DNA of 43,327 bases from DATKWD01 sp035529695. GTDB lineage: Bacteria > Actinomycetota > Acidimicrobiia > Acidimicrobiales > Salinilacustritrichaceae. The notes beneath the pieces were generated by a model. It was not told where the DNA came from. It made no database searches and worked only from the letters and a program-made list of their open reading frames with translations. The stretch is taken from positions 1-43,327 of the forward strand of contig DATKWD010000054.1 of the NCBI GenBank assembly GCA_035529695.1, read 5' to 3'. Shown here one piece after another: positions 31,783-39,856 of the stretch. Every line of letters starts with the position of its first letter. Within the stretch, counting starts at the first letter, position 1. Made by a program: the position numbers and the translations under genes.

Positions 31783-32577
31783 TCACTCGGCGAGTCGTGG
31801 ATAGAGGTCGCGCCGATAGACCCGACACGCCCTCATGAGCCGCGGCTGCGCGGTCGTGTTCGGCGTTCCGTTGTGCAGCGCCCACGGATGACACAGCACG
31901 ACATCACCGGCCCGACCGGTCACCTCGACGACCCGCACCTCCACGTCGTCGATGATGGTGGGTGCCGTGAAGTCCGCGACCCGCTCGGCCGGGTCGGTCG
32001 GGTCGTCTCGGTCGACGAGGCGGGCGAAGTAGGGGTGCTTCGCCTCGAACCCCCTGCGCAGCTGCTTCATGGTCGACCTCTTGGGGTCCTTTCCGACCAG
32101 CCAGCGACGGATCAGTTCCGGCGAGCCCTCGACGACCCCGGTCCCGCCGCCGTGCGGTTCGAGGTCGTGCACGATGAGGAAGACGTTCAGGCCCCAGATC
32201 TCCCCGGGGGGATACGAGTACGGGTGATCGAGGTGCCACGACCCGCCCGGCACCGTCCAGGGCGGATCGCTGGGGAAGGTGACGAGGGCCTGCCCCCAGT
32301 TCTGCTGGGTCCGCCATGCGTCTGCGCCCATCAGCGCATCGACCGCCTCGGTGAACCGCGAGGAGGAGGTCGGCGCAGGATCTCCTTTCCGGATTCGCTG
32401 GAGGCCCCACGCCTTGTCGGCCGACCACGTCGAGGGATCGTCCCGATCGGCGCCGTTGTTCCCGAGCCGCCGCCAGATCCGGTCCTCCATCGACTGGACG
32501 GCCGGTACGTCGAGGACCGCAGGCACGCGGAGGTGCCCGAGCGTCTCGACCTGGCGGATCTCCTCGGCGGTCAACAC
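31783..32577 (-). CDS. Phytanoyl-CoA dioxygenase (PhyH)-family Fe(II)/2-oxoglutarate oxygenase
   Basis: A 264-residue oxygenase with a jelly-roll core. HLD (H115, D117) in GSWHLDHPYSYPPGEIWGLNVF gives the HxD iron ligands, a downstream H (H230 or H235, in DVVLCHPWALHNG) is the third ligand, and R246 in TAQPRLMRACRVY is positioned to bind 2-oxoglutarate. The start is uncertain: GTG 32577 (or TTG 32574) follows GGGGGA; the frame is open to 32694 but that part overlaps the sulfotransferase gene. It directly follows the sulfotransferase, so the pair could modify the same lipid or glycan; that is inference. Confidence 0.8.
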   Translation of the reverse strand: MLTAEEIRQVETLGHLRVPAVLDVPAVQSMEDRIWRRLGNNGADRDDPSTWSADKAWGLQRIRKGDPAPTSSSRFTEAVDALMGADAWRTQQNWGQALVTFPSDPPWTVPGGSWHLDHPYSYPPGEIWGLNVFLIVHDLEPHGGGTGVVEGSPELIRRWLVGKDPKRSTMKQLRRGFEAKHPYFARLVDRDDPTDPAERVADFTAPTIIDDVEVRVVEVTGRAGDVVLCHPWALHNGTPNTTAQPRLMRACRVYRRDLYPRLAE

Positions 32578-32632
32578 TCCCCCAGCCTCGCGTGCCGCAC
32601 CCGTCAGGAGCGCAGCGTTTCCCCGCGCCTCG

Positions 32633-33421
32633 TCATCGCTCTCGCCACGCAGCCGTGCGCCGAAGCCGCCGCCACAGCAGGTCCGAGGCGGCACGCTCTG
32701 TCATCGGGAGTCGGTGCCGCGGGGCATCTCGGTCGAACCGGTCGTGCCGGACGTGATCGAACACCACGCCGGAGGGATCGAGGGCGAGTCCGAGCCCGTC
32801 GTTGACCACGTCCGCGAACTCGGTCACCGACGCGGTGGCCAGTCCTCCGTCGACGACCAGGCACGGCACCTTCGCAGTCCGGGCGAAGGCGAGCAGCCGG
32901 CGGTTGTAGAAGCGCCAGATCCGGTGCGCCCAAACCGGATCACGCCAGAGAGACGGGCCGAGGTCGGCCATCGACGACGCGACGGCATCGGGATGACGAA
33001 CGACCAGCAGCACTCTCGGATCATCGAGCAGCGCGACCCATCGATCGAGCACGAGTGTCGTGCGCGGGTCCTTCCATCCCCAGGGAGTCGTGGCGGCCTC
33101 GCGGTCGAGCAGTGCTCTGGCATCGCCGGCGACGGCATCGAATGCGGACGGGTCGAACGTCTCGGCGGGGTCGTAGCCCCAATCGTGATGGTGGCCGAGG
33201 TCGGGATCGCCGGGGTCAGCCCACGATCGATCGAACATCCGTCGATGGAACGCGACGAAGTCCTTGTCCTCGCCGTACCCCGCCGGATTGTGGTCGGCTG
33301 GGGCCTCCACGTCGTCGACGAGCACCACCCCGAGCCTCTTGAGGCCGAGTGCGACGATCGACGTCCCCGACCGGTGCATCCCGGCCACGATCACCGCCGT
33401 CTCTCCGCGGCGTGGCGCCAA
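32633..33421 (-). CDS. Sulfotransferase-family protein
   Basis: A 262-residue cytosolic protein. The PAPS-binding loop is GMHRSGTSIVALGL (14-27) and a second conserved PAPS-side segment is GWKDPRTTLVLDRWVALL; LLVVRHPDAVASSM is typical of sulfotransferases (R-H-P-x-x). Such enzymes transfer sulfate from PAPS to hydroxyl groups of sugars or lipids; the acceptor is unknown. The start is TTG 33421 (an alternative GTG, VIVAGM, exists 9 codons on). It lies 15 bp after the endonuclease IV gene in the same direction and may be cotranscribed with it. Confidence 0.85.
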   Translation of the reverse strand: MAPRRGETAVIVAGMHRSGTSIVALGLKRLGVVLVDDVEAPADHNPAGYGEDKDFVAFHRRMFDRSWADPGDPDLGHHHDWGYDPAETFDPSAFDAVAGDARALLDREAATTPWGWKDPRTTLVLDRWVALLDDPRVLLVVRHPDAVASSMADLGPSLWRDPVWAHRIWRFYNRRLLAFARTAKVPCLVVDGGLATASVTEFADVVNDGLGLALDPSGVVFDHVRHDRFDRDAPRHRLPMTERAASDLLWRRLRRTAAWRER

Positions 33422-33436
33422 GATGCTTGGTGCGGG

Positions 33437-34198
33437 TCAGCTCAGGCCGAGGCCGGAGCGAAGCAGCGCCAGGTCGTCCTTGCGGCCTTCTTCGGCCGTC
33501 TCGCAGATGACCGGGGCATCGGCCGCTCGCACGATGTCGACCAGCAGATCGGGCGGGATCTGACCGTGGCCGAGGTTCTCGTGGCGGTCTCGGCCCGAGC
33601 CGGCCTCGTCCTTGGAGTCGTTGCAGTGGACGAGGTCGATGCGGCCGGTGATGGCCAGGATGCGCTCGACCGCGTCGGCGAGGTCTTCCCCCGCAGCGTG
33701 CGCGTGGCAGGTGTCGAGGCAGAAGCCGATGTTGGTGTCGCCGATGTGATCCCACAGCCGACCGATGGTGTCGAAGTAGCGGGCCATCGCATGGTCACCG
33801 CCGGCGGTGTTCTCGAGCAGGACCAGCATCTCGGTGTCGAGGCTGTCCATGGCCTTGCGCCATCGAACGAACCCGTCGTCGTCCTGATCGTCTTCGGTGA
33901 TGTGGCCGCCGTGAACGACCACGGCGCGTGCGCCGATCTCGGTGGCGGCGTCACAGGTCTGCTGGAGGATCTTCCGACTCGGGATGCGAACCCGGTTGTT
34001 CGGCGAGGCCACGTTGATGATGTACGGCGAGTGGACGTAGATCGGGATCGGCGAGTTCTTCAGCTCGTCGACATCGTCGCGAGGAGGCGGCTTCTTCCAC
34101 GACTGCGGATCACCGAGGAAGATCTGGACGCAGTCGGCGCCCTCCTGCTCGGCGGTGCCGATCGGGTCTTCGGGCGAGACGTGCGATCCGAGAAGCAT
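33437..34198 (-). CDS. nfo: Endonuclease IV (apurinic/apyrimidinic)
   Basis: A 253-residue TIM-barrel, zinc-dependent AP endonuclease. LLGSHVSPEDPIGTAEQEGADCVQIFLGDPQSWK begins the typical sequence; YVHSPYIINVAS and VVVHGGHITED carry zinc histidines, VLLENTAGGD gives a Glu ligand, FCLDTCHAHAAG an Asp and His, and VHCNDSKDEAGSGRDRHENLGHGQI holds the remaining ligands. It cuts 5' to abasic sites in base excision repair. I took ATG 34198; the longer frame is the palindromic repeat and beyond. A repeat copy (34228-34276) sits directly upstream. Confidence 0.95.
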   Translation of the reverse strand: MLLGSHVSPEDPIGTAEQEGADCVQIFLGDPQSWKKPPPRDDVDELKNSPIPIYVHSPYIINVASPNNRVRIPSRKILQQTCDAATEIGARAVVVHGGHITEDDQDDDGFVRWRKAMDSLDTEMLVLLENTAGGDHAMARYFDTIGRLWDHIGDTNIGFCLDTCHAHAAGEDLADAVERILAITGRIDLVHCNDSKDEAGSGRDRHENLGHGQIPPDLLVDIVRAADAPVICETAEEGRKDDLALLRSGLGLS

Positions 34199-34227
34199 GG
34201 GATCGAACCTAGCCCCGCCAAACCCAC

Positions 34228-34276
34228 GATCTTCGTTGCTCTCCGGGCAAATAGTGGCCGTAGAGCAACAAGGATC
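34228..34276. repeat. Palindromic intergenic repeat, copy 3
   Basis: Left arm GATCTTCGTTGCTCT (34228-34242) pairs with the right arm AGAGCAACAAGGATC (34262-34276) with two changes. The inner core is CAAATAGTGG, a weaker version of the CCAATAGTTGG core. It lies between a carboxymuconolactone decarboxylase-like gene and nfo, both on the minus strand. Confidence 0.85.
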
Positions 34277-34281
34277 CAGTT

Positions 34282-34854
34282 TCAGCCGGGGTCGAGGCCG
34301 AGGTCGGAGAAGCTCGGCACACCCTCGTCGAGTTGCACCCCCGCGCTGTTGAGCGTCATGGCGACCAGGTGGTACTGGCCGACCGTCATGATCAGCTCGA
34401 TGATCTGAGCATCGTCGTAGTAGCCAGTCAGCACCGACCACGTCGCGTCGCTGATCCGCTGGTCGGCGTGGAGTTCGTCAGCGGACCGCAACACCACCGC
34501 GTCGAGGTCGTCCCATCCATCCTCGTCAGGACCGGCGGTGAGACGCACGATCTCAGCGTCGGTGATCCCTTCGCGCCGACCGATGACGACGTGTTGGCCG
34601 AACTCGTACTCGCTTCGGCAATTCCAGCCGGTACGCAGGATGGCGAGCTCGCGTTCGCGCCCGCCGAGGATGCCCTTGATCAACAGGCTGTTGCCGAACA
34701 CCAGCCAGCGCTTGAGGAGCTTGGGGTGGCGGGCCAGCGTCGTGAAGATGTTGAGGGGCTCCGAACCCATGCCCAGGGTCGCTTCGAGGATGGCTCGGGT
34801 CTCGTCGTCCCACTCGGCCTCAGGGAGCGGATCGATCCGGGGTGACTCGGTCAT
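34282..34854 (-). CDS. Carboxymuconolactone decarboxylase-like protein
   Basis: A 190-residue helical protein of the AhpD/CMD superfamily. LNIFTTLARHPKLLKRWLVFGNSLLIKGILGGRERELAILRTGWNCRSEYEFGQHVVIGRREG is the family's core: the usual C-x-x-C is reduced to one cysteine (NCRSEYEFGQH), as in many actinobacterial members. It may be a lactone decarboxylase-like enzyme or a peroxide-related protein; it is not a confident redox protein without the pair. The stop lies just after palindromic repeat copy 3. Confidence 0.8.
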   Translation of the reverse strand: MTESPRIDPLPEAEWDDETRAILEATLGMGSEPLNIFTTLARHPKLLKRWLVFGNSLLIKGILGGRERELAILRTGWNCRSEYEFGQHVVIGRREGITDAEIVRLTAGPDEDGWDDLDAVVLRSADELHADQRISDATWSVLTGYYDDAQIIELIMTVGQYHLVAMTLNSAGVQLDEGVPSFSDLGLDPG

Positions 34855-34881
34855 GGCGGCACGGTAGGCGACAATGCCGGG

Positions 34882-35373
34882 ATGAGCGCCCGAACCGCCG
34901 CCCTCGCCCTCGCTCTGTGCATCGCCATCGCCGGCGCAGGGTGTTCGGACGACGACGAGGCAGCTGCGCCGACGACGACCGAGGCGACCACCACGACCAC
35001 GGCAGCCCCGACCACGGCTGCGCCGACGACCTCGACCACGGCTGCGACGACCACGACAACCGAATCAGAGGTGGCGTCCACCTCGCCGGACGCCCTCGCC
35101 GCCGACGGAATTCAGACCGCCGAGGACGCGGCCGTCTTCGTCGTGACGTCGTGGATCGCGGGCGACCGTGCGGCAGCATCTCGGCATGCCGAAGCGGGCG
35201 CCCTCGACTCCCTGTTCAGCTCGCCCGCGCCGGCTGCCGACACCATCGAGTTGATCGAGTGCGACAGTGCCGACCTGGTCCGTTTCGACTGCTTCTTCGC
35301 CGCCGAGGGCGAGATCATCATCATCGGGGTCGATCGACTCCGCGTTGTCGACGCCGAGATCGACAACGACTGA
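34882..35373 (+). CDS. Lipoprotein with Thr/Ala-rich spacer
   Basis: A 163-residue predicted lipoprotein: signal LALALCIAIAGAGC with lipobox cysteine near residue 21, then DDDEA and a low-complexity spacer of Thr, Ala and Pro (EATTTTTAAPTTAAPTTSTT) of about 45 residues that should be extended and is perhaps glycosylated. The C-terminal domain (GIQTAEDAAVFVVTSWIAGDRAAASRHAE, then IELIECDSADLVRFDCFF) is a small folded unit with two cysteines that could form a disulfide. It is typical of actinobacterial surface lipoproteins; function unknown. It faces the alpha-galactosidase gene (convergent, 31-bp gap). Confidence 0.75.
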   Translation: MSARTAALALALCIAIAGAGCSDDDEAAAPTTTEATTTTTAAPTTAAPTTSTTAATTTTTESEVASTSPDALAADGIQTAEDAAVFVVTSWIAGDRAAASRHAEAGALDSLFSSPAPAADTIELIECDSADLVRFDCFFAAEGEIIIIGVDRLRVVDAEIDND

Positions 35374-35404
35374 CGACATCGACGAGGCAGGCGCTCCCGG
35401 CCGC

Positions 35405-37063
35405 TCAGCCGGCGGTGAGCGTCGACACCTGCGTGTGCGGGTCGACGTGGAGCTTGCCAACCGGGCCAGCCAGGACTTCGCAGCGATGCCGATCGAGCAG
35501 GTCGGGCGCCACGGCGACCTCGCCGTCGACAGCCGCCGCGTCGGCTGATCGACCCAGAGCCACCGCCTCGTCGAGGCGGCGCCGAGAATGGTCGTCGAGG
35601 AGCGAGAGGTCGTCGGACACGAGGGCCATGCCCCCGCTCACGCCAACCGCCCGGGCCCACGAGTCGATCGCCGCTTCGCTCATGCGGGTGTCGGTCGTGC
35701 GCAACATGTGGCAATCCGGATCGTTCAGCCAGAGTCGACGGTGCATGAACGAACGGGTGATGGTGTTCTGGAGTGCGTTGGCGGTTGCCGGCTCGTGCGG
35801 CTCGTAGCCGGGTGGTCGCCACTGATCGTCCTGGACGTCCCACCACGGAGCGACGTCGGCGCCGATGCGCATGCCGTCGACGACGCCGATGCACGGGCCC
35901 ATCGGCGCGCCGCAACCGAGGATGAACACGTCGTCGCCGGCGCCGCGCCGGAGCGCGTCGTAGCCGGCCCGCACCCGGGCGGCGGGCGTGACGGTCGGGT
36001 CGTAGAACACCCCGTCGAGTCCGGGCGCGTAAGTGAAGTCGACCTTGAGGTAGCGATAGCCGGCCTCGACCAACGACCGGGCGATCGACTCGATGTGGTC
36101 GAGCACCTCGGGGTGAGTCGTGTCGAGAGTGTGGACCGCCCCGCCCCACCCGCCGTTCACCATCCCGATCAGGGGACGGCCCGGCTTGTGCTCGGCGATC
36201 CAGTCCGGATGCGCCTGCGCCACTGCCGACTCGGGGGCAGCGAGAAACGGTGCGAGCCAGATTCCGGGCACCATCCCGGCCGCATCGATGTCGGCGGCGA
36301 GTGTGTCGTGGCTCGAACCGAACTTGTCGTTCATCGACATCCAGTCACCGATCGAGGACTGGAAGCCGTCGTCGATCTGGAACACCTCGAAGGGCCAGTC
36401 GGCAGCACCGGCGAGGTTCGCTCGGATGTCCGCCTCGGTCACGCCGTGGAAGTACTGGTACCAGGAGCACCAGCCGAGCTGGAAGGGCGCCGAGGCTCGG
36501 GCTCGGTTGAGTCGACCGACGGTGCCGGCCCACCAGGCGAGACCCGAGCTGACATCGGACGGCTCGGCCGACAACAGGCCATGGAGCGACACACCGCCAC
36601 CGCTCGGGATCTCGACGTCGCCCAGGAACGCCTCGACACGCACCTCTGCGGTGCCATGACCGGTCGGCACCACGCGGATGGTCGTGTCGTGCCGATCGCC
36701 GCCGTCGGCACCGAGGAGCACGACATCGTCGTCGTCGGCGAGGACCGTCACCAGCTCAGCCCGGACCTCACCGGGACGAGCGACGCGCTGATCTGCGTGG
36801 TGCATCCCGCGGGTCAGACCGACCGACCCTTCGACCAGAGACCCGTCGACATCCTCGCCGACCACCCCCAGTCCACTCCACGTCCACGACTGGTAGCCGT
36901 GGGCGAACATGCGGAGCCGACCGGCGTGGGTGAGGTCGTAGACCCGCGCCACCGACCGCACGCGCCTCGTTTCGCCCGACTCGTTGGCGATCTGCCAACG
37001 CGGGCCGTCCTCGATCACGGTCACGCCGTCCGGTGCATCGATCTCACGAAACGTCAGCTCCAT
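35405..37063 (-). CDS. Alpha-galactosidase (GH36 family)
   Basis: A 552-residue cytosolic glycoside hydrolase. An N-terminal beta-domain (WTWSGLGVVGEDVDG) leads to the barrel: FQLGWCSWYQYFHGVTEADIRANL, then VFQIDDGFQSSIGDWM, GMVPGIWLAPFLAAPESAVA, and RYLKVDFTYAPGLDGV, where the D of KVDF is the expected nucleophile (about residue 345). GMRIGADVAPWW holds the acid/base Asp. It should release alpha-linked galactose from oligosaccharides. I took ATG 37063 (ATG 37066 is adjacent). It is divergent from the acyl-CoA dehydrogenase gene, with a palindromic operator between. Confidence 0.88.
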   Translation of the reverse strand: MELTFREIDAPDGVTVIEDGPRWQIANESGETRRVRSVARVYDLTHAGRLRMFAHGYQSWTWSGLGVVGEDVDGSLVEGSVGLTRGMHHADQRVARPGEVRAELVTVLADDDDVVLLGADGGDRHDTTIRVVPTGHGTAEVRVEAFLGDVEIPSGGGVSLHGLLSAEPSDVSSGLAWWAGTVGRLNRARASAPFQLGWCSWYQYFHGVTEADIRANLAGAADWPFEVFQIDDGFQSSIGDWMSMNDKFGSSHDTLAADIDAAGMVPGIWLAPFLAAPESAVAQAHPDWIAEHKPGRPLIGMVNGGWGGAVHTLDTTHPEVLDHIESIARSLVEAGYRYLKVDFTYAPGLDGVFYDPTVTPAARVRAGYDALRRGAGDDVFILGCGAPMGPCIGVVDGMRIGADVAPWWDVQDDQWRPPGYEPHEPATANALQNTITRSFMHRRLWLNDPDCHMLRTTDTRMSEAAIDSWARAVGVSGGMALVSDDLSLLDDHSRRRLDEAVALGRSADAAAVDGEVAVAPDLLDRHRCEVLAGPVGKLHVDPHTQVSTLTAG

Positions 37064-37128
37064 CATGTCGAAGCTACGACGTTTCCGCTGCCTCAGCGGC
37101 CCGACCCACCTTCGGTGGCCGGTCCTCA

Positions 37129-37151
37129 GGATCTGACGGCGTGTCAGATCC
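37129..37151. promoter_or_regulatory. 23-bp palindromic operator candidate
   Basis: GGATCTGAC (37129-37137) and GTCAGATCC (37143-37151) are perfect 9-bp arms around GGCGT. It ends 20 bp before the acyl-CoA dehydrogenase start and 65 bp before the divergent alpha-galactosidase start. TetR-type repressors use such sites; which regulator binds is unknown. Confidence 0.55.
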
Positions 37152-37170
37152 TCTCGTACGCTTGCGGCTC

Positions 37171-38343
37171 GTGGATCTGCGCTCCTCACCGGACGACCTC
37201 GCCTTTCGAGCCGAGATCCGGGACTGGCTCGAAACCGCGCTGTCGGGCGAGTTCGCCGTCACGCGCGGTCGAGGCGGCCCGGGCGACGAGGGGGGCGTCG
37301 TCGACGAGCGGCTGGCGTGGGAACGACACCTCGGGGCCAGCGGGTGGACGTGCGTGGGCTGGCCGACCGAGCACGGCGGGCGTGGCCTCCCGCTCATGCA
37401 ACAGGTGATCTTCAACGAGGAGTACGCCCGGGCGAAGGGCCCCGGTCGCCTCGGCCACATCGGCGAGACGCTCCTCGGACCGACGCTGATCGAGTTCGGC
37501 GACGACGAGCAACGGAGCCGGTTCCTCCCCGGCATCCGCGACGGCTCGGAGATCTGGTGTCAGGGCTACTCCGAGCCGGATGCCGGGAGCGATCTGGCCA
37601 ACGTCGGGACCCGCGCCGAGCTCGACGGCGACGACTGGGTGATCAACGGACAGAAGGTCTGGACGTCCTGGGCGCAGTGGTCGCAGTGGTGCTTCGTCCT
37701 GTGCCGCACCGACTGGGCCGCCGCGCCGAGACACCGCGGCATCTCGTACCTGCTTGTCCCCATGGATCAGCCCGGCGTCGAGATCCGTCCCATCCGCCAG
37801 ATCACCGGCGACGCCGACTTCAACGAAGTCTTCTTCCACGACGCCCGCACGTCGGCCGCCAACATCGTCGGCGAACCCAACCAGGGCTGGAAGGTCGCCA
37901 TGGGCACCCTCGCGTTCGAACGGGGTGCATCGACGCTCGGCCAGCAACTCGGGTTCACCAACGAGTTCGATGCCGCGGTCGAACTCGCTCGTAGGAGCGG
38001 AAGGCTCGACGATCCGGCACTGCGCCAGCGGGTCGCCGATGCGTGGATCGGGCTGCAGATCATGCGGCTCAACGGCATGCGCATGCTCTCGAACCCCGAT
38101 CCGGCGTCGGCCGAGGCGATGATCAGCAAGTTGTTCTGGTCGAACTGGCACCGCGACTTCGGCGAACTCGCCGTCGATCTGGCCGGCCCCGACGCGATGA
38201 CGACCGAGACCGGCTACGAACTGAGTGCCGAACAGCAGGTGTTCATGTTCAGCAGGTCCGACACCATCTACGCCGGGTCGAACGAGATCCAGCGCAACAT
38301 CATCGGCGAGCGAGCCCTCGCCCTCCCCAAGGAGCCCCGATGA
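37171..38343 (+). CDS. fadE30: Acyl-CoA dehydrogenase, FadE30-like
   Basis: A 390-residue FAD-dependent dehydrogenase. FAD/substrate motifs are visible: WCQGYSEPDAGSDLANVGTRAEL, VINGQKVWTSWAQWSQWCFVL, FERGASTLGQQ and the C-terminal YAGSNEIQRNIIGERALALPKE. The overall text closely recalls mycobacterial FadE30, which acts in steroid C/D-ring (HIP) degradation; this is from memory of the family. GTG 37171 (MDLRSSPDDLAFRAEIRDWL) gives the standard ACAD start; the longer frame from 37033 is not coding. The next gene on the same strand is IpdF-like, the same neighbour as in the mycobacterial operon. Confidence 0.85.
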   Translation: MDLRSSPDDLAFRAEIRDWLETALSGEFAVTRGRGGPGDEGGVVDERLAWERHLGASGWTCVGWPTEHGGRGLPLMQQVIFNEEYARAKGPGRLGHIGETLLGPTLIEFGDDEQRSRFLPGIRDGSEIWCQGYSEPDAGSDLANVGTRAELDGDDWVINGQKVWTSWAQWSQWCFVLCRTDWAAAPRHRGISYLLVPMDQPGVEIRPIRQITGDADFNEVFFHDARTSAANIVGEPNQGWKVAMGTLAFERGASTLGQQLGFTNEFDAAVELARRSGRLDDPALRQRVADAWIGLQIMRLNGMRMLSNPDPASAEAMISKLFWSNWHRDFGELAVDLAGPDAMTTETGYELSAEQQVFMFSRSDTIYAGSNEIQRNIIGERALALPKEPR

Positions 38344-38353
38344 GTCACAGCCC

Positions 38354-38427
38354 CCACCCCACCGTGCATCTGTGCGTCTTTTCCGACCGTCTGACGTCGA
38401 AAACGCGACACAGATGCTGCGGGGTGG
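38354..38427. repeat. Imperfect palindrome between FadE30-like and IpdF-like genes
   Basis: GCATCTGTG (38366-38374) is the exact reverse complement of 38409-38417, and CCACCCC (38354-38360) pairs with GGGGTGG (38421-38427); the inner arms are imperfect. It may be a terminator or a different repeat family from the GATCTTCG one. Confidence 0.7.
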
Positions 38428-38452
38428 CCGGTTTGGTTGACAGGATCGGCCG

Positions 38453-39238
38453 GTGACCGTTCCCGCTCCCGCCTACCCCACACCTTCCGGGCAGCTCGCC
38501 GGCAAGACCGTGGTGATCACTGCGGCAGCCGGGACGGGCATCGGGTATGCCGCTGCCCGCCGTTGTGCCGAAGAGGGCGCGACCGTGCTGCTGTCGGACC
38601 ATCACGAACGCCGACTCGGCGAGGCCGCCGACCGATTGGCCACCGAAACCGGCGTCGATCGGCCCGCGACGATCGTGTGCGACGTGACGAGCGAGGAGGC
38701 CGTCCAGGCCCTCATCTCGGGGTCGGTCGACGCGCTGGGCCGGATCGACGTGTTGATCAACAACGCCGGCCTCGGCGGCGAGGTGCCGCTTGTCGACATG
38801 ACTGACGAGCAGTGGAACGTCGTGCTCGACGTGACGCTCACCGGGACCATGCGCTGCACCCGTGCGGCCCTTCGCGAGATGTACGCCCAGGGCTCGGGCG
38901 TGATCGTCAACAACGCCTCGGTCCTGGGTTGGCGGGCCCAGGCCGGACAGGCGCACTACGCCGCAGCCAAGGCGGGCGTGATGGCCCTGACTCGTTGTTC
39001 CGCCGTCGAGGCCGCCGAACACGGCGTGCGGATCAACGCCGTCGCACCGAGCCTTGCGATGCATCCGTTCCTCGCCAAGGTGACCAGCGACGAGCTACTC
39101 GCCGAACTCGAAGGACGCGAGGCCTACGGCCGAGGCGCCGAACCGTGGGAGGTCGCCAACGTCATGGTGTTCCTGGCCTCGGATGCCTCGTCCTATCTCA
39201 CCGGCGAAGTCATATCGGTCAGCAGCCAGCATCCGTGA
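38453..39238 (+). CDS. ipdF: Short-chain dehydrogenase/reductase, IpdF-like
   Basis: A 261-residue SDR. The cofactor loop is TAAAGTGIG (23-31), a variant of TGxxxGIG, and the NAD(P) ribose segment follows (LLSDHHERRLGEA). NNAG is in VLINNAGLGGEV, and the catalytic Y-x-x-x-K is YAAAKAGVMALTRC (about residue 169). The text matches my memory of mycobacterial IpdF (Rv3559c), a reductase of the hexahydroindanone propionate pathway, including SDHHERRLGE and SSYLTGEVISVS near the end. It follows the FadE30-like gene, as in Mycobacterium. GTG 38453 is its start. The symbol is probable, not certain. Confidence 0.82.
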   Translation: MTVPAPAYPTPSGQLAGKTVVITAAAGTGIGYAAARRCAEEGATVLLSDHHERRLGEAADRLATETGVDRPATIVCDVTSEEAVQALISGSVDALGRIDVLINNAGLGGEVPLVDMTDEQWNVVLDVTLTGTMRCTRAALREMYAQGSGVIVNNASVLGWRAQAGQAHYAAAKAGVMALTRCSAVEAAEHGVRINAVAPSLAMHPFLAKVTSDELLAELEGREAYGRGAEPWEVANVMVFLASDASSYLTGEVISVSSQHP

Positions 39239-39334
39239 GGACCTTCGCGTGTGCGGCAAGTGTGCGCAGGTCCCCGTATCCCCTCGCTCCCGTCGATCCT
39301 GCGTCACAACAGCCCGCTCGGGCCGCGGCCGAGC
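39239..39334 (+). terminator. Hairpins after the IpdF-like gene
   Basis: GGACCT (39239-39244) pairs with AGGTCC (39268-39273), and GCTCGG-GCCGCGGCCGAGC (39316-39334) forms a compact second hairpin with one bulge. Both lie in the 148-bp gap before the MaoC gene; no T tract follows either. A terminator role is only a candidate. Confidence 0.3.
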
Positions 39335-39386
39335 GGCCACGATCTGGTCGGCCTCGCTCATCTGCTCGGCCTCTAGCCTCAGCCAG

Positions 39387-39845
39387 ATGCTCACCATCTT
39401 CCGCGACCTCGATGAACTGCGAGCCGGTGTCGGCACCCGCCTCGGCCCGAGCGACTGGGTCGAGATCACCCAGGACCGCATCGACACGTTCGCCGAGGCG
39501 ACCGGCGACGATCAGTGGATCCATGTCGATCCTGTGCGCGCCGCAGCCGAATCGCCCTACGGGGGCACCATCGCTCACGGCTACCTCACGCTTTCGCTGA
39601 CGAACATGTTGCTGCCGACGATCGTCGACGTGCGGGGCGTGTCGATGGGCGTGAACTACGGCGCCGGCAAGGTGCGCTTCCCTGCACCGGTGCCGGTCGG
39701 GTCGAACGTTCGCGTCGTTGGCGAACTGACTGCCGCCGACGAGGTGAAGGGCGGTGTGCAGACCACGATGACGCTCACCGTCGAGATCGACGGCGCCGAC
39801 AAACCCGGCTGCGTCGTCGAGTCGCTCAGCCGCTGGATCGCCTAG
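39387..39845 (+). CDS. MaoC-like enoyl-CoA hydratase (HtdZ-like)
   Basis: A 152-residue single hot-dog-fold (R)-hydratase. The hydratase-2 motif lies in TFAEATGDDQWIHVDPVRA, then GGTIAHGYLTLSL, carrying the catalytic Asp and His pair; KVRFPAPVPVGSNVRV completes the typical mycobacterial HtdZ/Rv0130-like text. It hydrates trans-2-enoyl-CoA. It follows the FadE30/IpdF pair by 148 bp and likely serves acyl-CoA breakdown with them. ATG 39387 is a good start; no strong ribosome binding site is seen. Confidence 0.87.
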   Translation: MLTIFRDLDELRAGVGTRLGPSDWVEITQDRIDTFAEATGDDQWIHVDPVRAAAESPYGGTIAHGYLTLSLTNMLLPTIVDVRGVSMGVNYGAGKVRFPAPVPVGSNVRVVGELTAADEVKGGVQTTMTLTVEIDGADKPGCVVESLSRWIA

Positions 39846-39856
39846 TACCTGCGAGG

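Noticed and set aside
34282..34854. CMD-like gene as a selenoprotein (AhpD types can use Sec)
   Set aside because: It has a complete normal frame; there is no in-frame TGA at the cysteine position and no downstream SECIS-like hairpin that I could see.
34960..35060. Thr/Ala repeats in the lipoprotein as a possible CRISPR or tandem repeat
   Set aside because: It is low-complexity coding sequence for a secreted linker, not spaced direct repeats.
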